A stretch of DNA of 6,805 nucleotides from Vulcanimicrobiia bacterium (GTDB lineage: Bacteria; Vulcanimicrobiota; Vulcanimicrobiia; Vulcanimicrobiales; Vulcanimicrobiaceae). The stretch spans positions 1 to 6,805 of the forward strand of contig JANWKW010000033.1 in the NCBI GenBank assembly GCA_025451135.1, read 5' to 3'. Position 1 is the first letter of the stretch, and each line of letters opens with the position of its first letter. The translations under genes were made by a program, and so were the position numbers. The notes under the pieces were generated by a model, which worked only from the letters and a program-made list of their open reading frames with translations, had not been told where the DNA came from and ran no database searches. This document shows positions 1 to 4,260 of the stretch, piece after piece.

Positions 1-1606
1 CGAGCTCGAGCGCGCCGGCGAGCGTCCCGTCGCGCGCGACGAAGACGTGGGTCGCGGCCGGATCCAGGCCGGCTTGGAGCGCGTCGATCGCGCCGCCGTC
101 GACGCCGAGTTCGCGGAGATAGGCGGCGGTGCCGACCAGCACGTCGACGCCTGCGGCGCGCGCGCGCAGTCCGCGGCCGCGCTCGGCGACGACGTCGCGG
201 GCGGGCGCGACGTCCAGGCCGTCGGCCTCCGCCGCGGCGACGATGGCGGCCGCGAGCGGGTGCGACGATCCACGTTCGACCGCGGCCGCGATCGCCAGGA
301 TGTCGGCGCGGCTCGCTCCCGCCGCGCCGCAGACGCGCAGCACGCGCGGCCTCCCTTGCGTGAGCGTCCCGGTCTTGTCGAAGACCGCCGTCGTCGCACG
401 ACCGAGCGCTTCGAGGGCGCCCGCGTCTTTGAACAGGATGCCGCGCTTGGCGCCCTCGCCGATGCCGACCATCACCGCCATCGGCGTCGCCAGTCCGAGC
501 GCGCACGGACACGCCACCACGAGCACGGCGACGGCGGCGATCAGGCCGGCGCCCCATCCGTGCCCGGTCGCGAGCCAGCCCGCGAACGTCAGGATCGCGC
601 ACGCCAAGATGGCCGGCACGAAGATCGCGGCGACCCGATCGGCCAGCGCTTGGACCGGCGGCGTCGATCCTTGCGCCTCGCGGACGATGCGGACGATGCG
701 CGCGAGCGAGGTGCCCGCGCCGACGGCGGTCGCGACGATCAGCAGCGACCCGTCCCCGTTGATCGTCCCGGCGCGCACGACCGAGCCGGGCGCGACGTCC
801 TGCGGGATCGGCTCGCCCGTGAGGGCCGCGACGTCGACGGCGCTGCTGCCGTCGCGCACCAGGCCGTCGACCGGGATGCGTTCGCCGGGAGGCACCACGA
901 TCGCGTCGCCGGCGACGACCCGTTCGATGGAGACGACCGACTCGCTGCCGTCGCTCGCGCGAAGCCGGGCGGTCTGCGGGGCAAGGCCGATCAAACCGCG
1001 GATCGCCGCGTTGCTGCGGCCGCGCGCGAGCGTCTCGAGATATTTGCCGAGCGCGATCAGCGTGACGATCGCGGCCGCCGTCTCGTAGTAGGACGGCACC
1101 ATCGCGACGGTGGCGTAGATCGAATACGCGAGCGCCGTCGTCGAGCCGAGCGAGATCAAGGTGTCCATATCGGCCGACCCGCGGCGCAGCTGCGCGAGGG
1201 CACCGCGGTGGAACGGATAGCCCGCGATACCCCACACGGGAAGGGTGAGGCCGAGCATCAGCCAGTCCTTGCCGTGGAAGTCGCGCACGAACATGCCGAG
1301 CACCAGGATCGGGACGAAGAAGACGATCGCGAGGAGCAAGAGCGCGCGCTTCGTCGCGATCTGGCGCTCGCGGTCCAGCGCGTCCGCATCGTCGTCCCGG
1401 GCCGGGCCGGCGGTATAGCCCGCGCGTTCGACCGCGGCGATCAGCGTCGCGGGGTCGAGACCGGCCTCATGTTCGACGGTGGCGCGCTCGGTCGCGAGAT
1501 TGACGTCGGCCGCCGCCACCCCGGGAACGCGCCTCAGCCCGCGGGAGACGTGGCCGACGCACGAGGCACAGGTCATCCCGCCGATCGCGAGTTCGGTGCG
1601 GATCAC
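1..1606 (-). CDS. copA: CopA-type Cu(I)-exporting P1B ATPase (3' end outside window)
   Basis: Inner-membrane pump that uses ATP to export cytosolic Cu(I) (or Ag(I)). The 535 codons present show, in order: an N-terminal HMA metal-binding domain with GMTCASC (C13, C16); membrane segments near residues 88-107, 115-130, 148-168 and 174-190; the actuator-domain TGE loop (T263-E265); a further membrane pair carrying the CPC metal site (C366-P367-C368); the phosphorylation motif DKTGTLT with D410; and the N-domain HP dipeptide (H449-P450). The frame stays open to the left edge, so the second half of the P domain (GDGxND) and the last two membrane helices, which settle metal specificity, are missing. 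Roughly 200 or more residues are lost compared with the usual 740-800. The GTG start at 1606-1604 overlaps the TGA of copZ (GTGA) and places the HMA domain at the very N-terminus, so translational coupling is likely. Family assignment is firm. Copper over silver is inferred from the CPC motif and the copZ neighbour. Confidence 0.95.
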   Translation of the reverse strand, partial: MIRTELAIGGMTCASCVGHVSRGLRRVPGVAAADVNLATERATVEHEAGLDPATLIAAVERAGYTAGPARDDDADALDRERQIATKRALLLLAIVFFVPILVLGMFVRDFHGKDWLMLGLTLPVWGIAGYPFHRGALAQLRRGSADMDTLISLGSTTALAYSIYATVAMVPSYYETAAAIVTLIALGKYLETLARGRSNAAIRGLIGLAPQTARLRASDGSESVVSIERVVAGDAIVVPPGERIPVDGLVRDGSSAVDVAALTGEPIPQDVAPGSVVRAGTINGDGSLLIVATAVGAGTSLARIVRIVREAQGSTPPVQALADRVAAIFVPAILACAILTFAGWLATGHGWGAGLIAAVAVLVVACPCALGLATPMAVMVGIGEGAKRGILFKDAGALEALGRATTAVFDKTGTLTQGRPRVLRVCGAAGASRADILAIAAAVERGSSHPLAAAIVAAAEADGLDVAPARDVVAERGRGLRARAAGVDVLVGTAAYLRELGVDGGAIDALQAGLDPAATHVFVARDGTLAGALEL

Positions 1607-1815
1607 AGCAGGTCGTAGCCCTCGTCTGCCAGCGCCGCGGCGATCGCTTCCCGGGAGACTCCGGCGTCGGCGTCGATGGTGGCGGTCCCGCCCGCGAGGT
1701 CCACGCGCGCGGCGCGGACGCCGGGCACGCCCGCAAGCGCGTCGGTCACGTGCCGCGCGCAGTTCTCGCAGGTCATTCCGCCGATGCGCAGCGTCGTCGT
1801 CGTCGTCTCGTCCAT
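1603..1815 (-). CDS. copZ: CopZ-type copper chaperone, single HMA domain
   Basis: A 70-residue soluble cytosolic protein consisting of one heavy-metal-associated (ferredoxin-like) domain. The Cu(I)-binding loop GMTCENC holds C16 and C19, and the C-terminal part ends in the family-typical EGYDLL. In this family the chaperone delivers Cu(I) to the HMA domain or membrane entry site of CopA. The gene lies directly upstream of copA and overlaps it by four bases, so the pair is almost certainly one transcript. The ATG at 1815 gives the normal family length; only a weak purine-rich stretch (GAGAG) lies just upstream. Residues 4-8 are five threonines encoded by five identical ACG codons, a small triplet repeat. 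No copper-responsive regulator (CsoR or CueR) is encoded in the window. Confidence 0.92.
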   Translation of the reverse strand: MDETTTTTLRIGGMTCENCARHVTDALAGVPGVRAARVDLAGGTATIDADAGVSREAIAAALADEGYDLL

Positions 1816-1890
1816 GCTCTCATGAAACCCGCCGGGCGGACGCCGGATGCAGGCGGCGGAGTTAGACGGCGTCTGCCGAAAAGGCGAGAG
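1816..1890. promoter_or_regulatory. Divergent intergenic region between copZ and the 167-residue gene
   Basis: These 75 bases must hold the promoters, or the end of a leader, for the copZ-copA unit (leftward) and the 167-residue gene (rightward). I see no convincing -35/-10 pair on either strand. The one clear structure is an inverted repeat with 11-bp arms (1835-1845 and 1867-1877), listed separately. AAGG at 1881-1884, six bases before the GTG at 1891, is a plausible ribosome binding site for the rightward gene. No CueR-like or CsoR-like operator was recognised by eye. Confidence 0.45.
1835..1877. repeat. Imperfect inverted repeat, 11-bp arms with 21-nt loop
   Basis: GGCGGACGCCG (1835-1845) and CGGCGTCTGCC (1867-1877) are reverse complements at 10 of 11 positions. 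The single mismatch becomes a G.U pair in rightward RNA. The 21-nt loop contains the AT-richest stretch in the gap (GTTAGA, 1861-1866). The structure sits wholly between the divergent copZ and 167-residue genes, and its right arm ends three bases before the likely AAGG ribosome binding site. It could be an operator or an RNA hairpin. A chance GC-rich repeat is also possible. Confidence 0.5.
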
Positions 1891-2394
1891 GTGAGCGCGG
1901 ACGACGCCTTCTCGCCGAAGTTCCTCGCGGGCACGACCTTGACCGAGCGCGACGTCGCCGAGATCGAGGCGGTCCTGGCGCAGCGGGACGATTTGATCGA
2001 GCAGGTGCGGGCGAATCGCCCGGTCCCGACGATGGGCTACGTGCGGCAGACGGGCGCCGTCACCGGGCGCTTCGCCGACGGATGGTGCGGTCCGGAGCTG
2101 ACCTTCAGCGTTAGCGCGGAACGCGCGGTGTCGGCGATCGAGGTGCGGTTCATCGCGCCCGACGGCCTCCCGGCCGGAACCCGCGCGACGCTCGATCTCG
2201 ACGGCGTACCGATCGCGGAGACGGAGGCCGTCCCCGGCATGGTGACGTTTCGCGGCGAGGCGATGATCTTCGCCGGCACCATCGGCGCCGTCCGCCTCGC
2301 GGTCTCCGCGTCGGCGAATCAGGCGGCGCTCGGAATCAGCACCGACTCGCGCGACCTCGGCATCCTGCCGGAGTGCTTCACGTTCGAGGGCTGA
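1891..2394 (+). CDS. Hypothetical protein, helical N-terminus plus probable beta-sandwich domain
   Basis: I do not recognise this 167-residue protein as a named family. Residues 17-43 are charged and heptad-like, predicting one or two helices. From about residue 62 (DGWCGPELTF) to the end, the pattern of short beta strands, Gly/Pro turns and the closing DSRDLGI motif (152-158) resembles the small jelly-roll domains appended to surface-polysaccharide glycosyltransferases and methyltransferases. That likeness is from memory of sequence patterns, not a search. There is no signal peptide, no membrane segment and no catalytic motif that I can see. The GTG at 1891 is chosen because AAGG lies six bases upstream. 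The frame also opens at ATG 1822 (190 residues) and 1750, but that extra sequence is arginine-rich, lacks a ribosome binding site and would overlap the intergenic repeat and copZ. The gene is divergent from copZ, with no evident functional link. Confidence 0.65.
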   Translation: MSADDAFSPKFLAGTTLTERDVAEIEAVLAQRDDLIEQVRANRPVPTMGYVRQTGAVTGRFADGWCGPELTFSVSAERAVSAIEVRFIAPDGLPAGTRATLDLDGVPIAETEAVPGMVTFRGEAMIFAGTIGAVRLAVSASANQAALGISTDSRDLGILPECFTFEG

Positions 2395-2402
2395 CCTCGA
2401 AT

Positions 2403-2426
2403 CCCGGCGGCGGGCCGCCCCCCGGG
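2403..2426 (+). other. GC-rich hairpin after the 167-residue gene
   Basis: Nine bases after the stop at 2392-2394, GGCGG (2406-2410) can pair with CCGCC (2415-2419) around a 4-nt loop. A flanking CCC/GGG pair (2403-2405 with 2424-2426) closes it across a C-rich bulge. There is no T-tract, so it is not a standard intrinsic terminator. It may end or stabilise the upstream transcript, or be incidental in GC-rich DNA. The rest of the gap before the tRNA (2427-2471) shows no clear promoter. Confidence 0.3.
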
Positions 2427-2471
2427 CAGGGTGCGAGCCGAGTCCGGCGAACCTGGTCGGCGCCCCGTTGG

Positions 2472-2547
2472 GCCGACGTAGCTCAGTCGGTAGAGCAGCT
2501 GTTTCGTAAACAGCAGGTCGTCCGTTCGAATCGGATCGTCGGCTCCA
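2472..2547 (+). tRNA. tRNA-Thr, anticodon CGU
   Basis: This is a complete 76-nt cloverleaf. The acceptor stem GCCGACG (2472-2478) pairs perfectly with CGTCGGC (2537-2543). The D stem is GCTC/GAGC with a GG-containing loop. The anticodon stem GCTGT/ACAGC (2498-2502, 2510-2514) encloses loop TTCGTAA, with anticodon CGT at 2505-2507, which reads ACG (Thr). The T stem encloses the canonical TTCGAAT loop. Base 73 is T, and CCA (2545-2547) is encoded. The first two acceptor pairs (G1-C72, C2-G71) and G35/U36 agree with threonine identity. The gene stands alone between the 167-residue gene and a terminator. No integrase or attachment-site duplication lies beside it. Confidence 0.97.
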
Positions 2548-2553
2548 GTTCCC

Positions 2554-2585
2554 AAAAGACCCGCCGCATAGACCGGCGGGTTTTT
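2554..2585. terminator. Bidirectional intrinsic terminator
   Basis: A perfect 8-bp stem, ACCCGCCG (2559-2566) with CGGCGGGT (2574-2581), encloses a 7-nt loop. AAAAG on the left and TTTT on the right extend the stem by A-T and G.T pairs. Rightward transcripts (the tRNA) end in a T5 run at 2581-2585. Leftward transcripts (the cyclase gene) reach the complement of AAAAG (CTTTT) after the same hairpin. The position, seven bases after the tRNA CCA and 46 bases past the cyclase stop, fits shared termination of convergent units. Confidence 0.9.
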
Positions 2586-2595
2586 CGCACGCGCG

Positions 2596-2632
2596 GCCGG
2601 GCGCTCCCCCGCACAGCGGCGGGCGTCCCGGC
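2596..2632 (-). other. GC-rich hairpin at the 3' end of the cyclase gene
   Basis: GCCGGGCGC (2596-2604) can pair with GCGTCCCGGC (2623-2632), leaving one bulged base. A smaller CCGC/GCGG hairpin (2609-2612 with 2616-2619) sits inside. It starts in the last base of the cyclase stop codon and precedes the real terminator, so in leftward RNA it would be a stable 3' structure. It has no T-tract of its own. It may protect the mRNA end or be a chance product of base composition. Confidence 0.35.
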
Positions 2633-4185
2633 TAGGTCGTCTGTTTCTCGGCGTACATCCTGCGGTCGGCGGACTCCATGAGGTCGTCGGCCGCTTTCCC
2701 GTCTGTCGGGAACATCGCGGTGCCGACGCTCGCACCGATCTTGAGCTTCGTGCCGTCGATCACGACCTGATCGCCGATCGACTTGCGGCACTGCGCGGCG
2801 ATCTGTTCGAGCCGGGTCGTCGACGACAGTTCCGAGAGGAAGATCGCGAACTCGTCGCCGCCGATGCGCGCGACCAGATCGCTCGGACGCACGACCGCTT
2901 CGAGCCGCCGCGCGACGATCCGCAGGAGCTCGTCGCCGACGCGGTGTCCGTGACGGTCGTTGATCGGCTTGAAGCCGTCCAGATCGACGTAGAGCAGTCC
3001 GAAGCGCGACTCCGGCGTCGCATCGTCGAGCGCGCGCTGCAGGGTGTCGTAGAACGCCATCCGGTTGGCGATCCCGGTGAGCCCATCGGTCGCCGCGACC
3101 GCTTGCGCGCGTCGCCGCTCGCGCTCGAGGATCCGCATCTTGTCGACGATCGAGCAGGTGATGATGACGCAGAGCAGCGCCGTGCCGATCTCGACGCCGT
3201 TCTGGGCGAAGAACCAATTGCCCGACGGTAGGAACGCGTCGTAGTACAGGTTCGCGAGCACGCCGACGGTCGACGGCAGGAACGCGATCACGAAGAAGCG
3301 CGCCGGGCCGTATCCCTGCAGCCAGCGGACGATGCCGATGGCCGCGACCAGCAGCGATCCGCAGATCTCGATCGCGAAGAGCGGCAACGCGAGCGAACGG
3401 CCGATCGGGAGCGCGTATTGGAGGACGGCGACGCTCAGCTGCACGACGGTCACGGCGATCAGCACGCCGTCGAGCCGGCGCACGTGCGCGCGCGTCGACA
3501 AAAGCGAGCGTGCGAAGACCACGAACGACGCGAACCCGACCGAGTTCGCGACCAAGCCCCACAGGCGCGCGTCCGTCGTCACCGCCGGCCATAGATACTG
3601 GTCGCCGAGCCCGGTGGTGACGATCTCGTTGAAGATCAGCGAGAGCACGTAGACCGCGAAGTAGATCGAGCTCTGTTCGCGCAGCCCGAAGAACGCGAAG
3701 ACGTTGAAGAACAGCACGGCCAGCAGCACGCCGATGAAGAGCCCTTGGATCAGGCGCGCGAGCGCGAGACCCGCCTCGAAGCCGATCCGATCGCGAAGCG
3801 CCGGCTCGAACGGCTGATCGCCGGCGTAGATCGCGTCCAGGACGATCGGCGTCGTCCGCGACGTCCCGGCCGGGATGGCGAATGCGGGAACGGCGTAGGG
3901 AAGGGCTCGTCGCGCGAGTGGGACGCCGGTGCCGGTCCGCGCCGGCGCGATCGCGCCCGCGACGGTCGCCGACTCGACCTTAGGGAGCACCAGGACCAGG
4001 TCGCCCGTCCCGGCCCCGACCTCGTCGAGCGTGAAGACGATGTGCGCATCGACGAGCCCGCTGCCGACGGCGTGCCGGGCGGTCTGGGCGTGGGTCGACA
4101 GCGAGACGGACTCGGCGCGCGCCGATACGGCGCCCGCCAGGAGCGCGAGGACGACGGCACACCCGATCCTAGCGAGTGCCCTCAT
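2632..4185 (-). CDS. Membrane diguanylate cyclase, 7TMR-DISM sensor fused to GGDEF
   Basis: This 517-residue inner-membrane enzyme should make c-di-GMP from two GTP in response to an envelope signal. Residues 1-24 form a signal peptide (Arg-containing start, hydrophobic core, cleavage after ARA). Residues about 25-135 are a short periplasmic region whose second half resembles the beta-rich 7TMR-DISMED2 sensor domain. Seven membrane helices follow (about 143-166, 173-192, 209-229, 240-259, 265-288, 296-316, 329-347), then a charged Arg/Glu linker (348-363). The GGDEF domain (about 361-517) has DGLTGIANR (367-375), the metal/substrate stretch DLDGFKPIND (401-410), an intact active site GGDEF (442-446), and the inhibitory I-site RxxD (R433-D436) at the standard five-residue distance. 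It therefore looks active and feedback-inhibited. No EAL or receiver domain is present. The ATG at 4185 is chosen because the signal peptide starts there. No Shine-Dalgarno sequence is seen. The frame remains open far upstream opposite the propeller gene, but that stretch is not coding. Confidence 0.94.
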   Translation of the reverse strand: MRALARIGCAVVLALLAGAVSARAESVSLSTHAQTARHAVGSGLVDAHIVFTLDEVGAGTGDLVLVLPKVESATVAGAIAPARTGTGVPLARRALPYAVPAFAIPAGTSRTTPIVLDAIYAGDQPFEPALRDRIGFEAGLALARLIQGLFIGVLLAVLFFNVFAFFGLREQSSIYFAVYVLSLIFNEIVTTGLGDQYLWPAVTTDARLWGLVANSVGFASFVVFARSLLSTRAHVRRLDGVLIAVTVVQLSVAVLQYALPIGRSLALPLFAIEICGSLLVAAIGIVRWLQGYGPARFFVIAFLPSTVGVLANLYYDAFLPSGNWFFAQNGVEIGTALLCVIITCSIVDKMRILERERRRAQAVAATDGLTGIANRMAFYDTLQRALDDATPESRFGLLYVDLDGFKPINDRHGHRVGDELLRIVARRLEAVVRPSDLVARIGGDEFAIFLSELSSTTRLEQIAAQCRKSIGDQVVIDGTKLKIGASVGTAMFPTDGKAADDLMESADRRMYAEKQTT

Positions 4186-4260
4186 CGGATGCGGGTTCTG
4201 GAAGGGCCGGGCGCACCCTTGCGGTAGGGGCCGGCTTTCCGAATAGCCTATGACCCGGGG
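4186..4260. promoter_or_regulatory. Divergent promoter region, cyclase gene / propeller gene
   Basis: This 75-bp gap separates the two divergent starts. Rightward, TTGCGG (4219-4224) and TAGCCT (4244-4249) form a weak sigma70-like pair with a long 19-bp spacer. The resulting start point would fall only a few bases before the ATG at 4261. That ATG has only GGGG directly abutting it (4257-4260), too close to act as a normal ribosome binding site. ATAG-C-CTAT (4243-4251) is a short inverted repeat, so the same bases give a -10-like TAGGCT leftward, though no matching -35 is seen. These are by-eye guesses; only the divergent arrangement is certain. Confidence 0.35.

Noticed and set aside
47..1618. 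523-codon plus-strand open frame
   Set aside because: It is antisense to copA and the end of copZ. The translation is low-complexity Arg/Asp/Ala-rich, while the minus strand carries every P1B ATPase motif.
1750..1890. Longer N-terminus for the 167-residue protein, starting at ATG 1750 or 1822
   Set aside because: The added residues are Arg-rich and would cover the intergenic inverted repeat; the 1750 start also overlaps copZ. Neither start has a ribosome binding site, while GTG 1891 has AAGG at proper spacing.
1816..1890. Copper-responsive CueR or CsoR operator upstream of copZ
   Set aside because: Neither a CueR-like promoter with a 19-20 bp spacer nor a GTA-type CsoR palindrome could be recognised. 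The repeat present is GC-rich and does not match either pattern.
2472..2547. tRNA-Thr as the attachment site of an integrated element
   Set aside because: No integrase gene and no repeated copy of the tRNA 3' end is present in the window; both flanks look like ordinary chromosomal genes.
2483..3592. 369-codon minus-strand open frame reading through the tRNA and terminator
   Set aside because: It is out of frame with the GGDEF domain, very Arg-rich, and crosses a complete tRNA gene and an intrinsic terminator.
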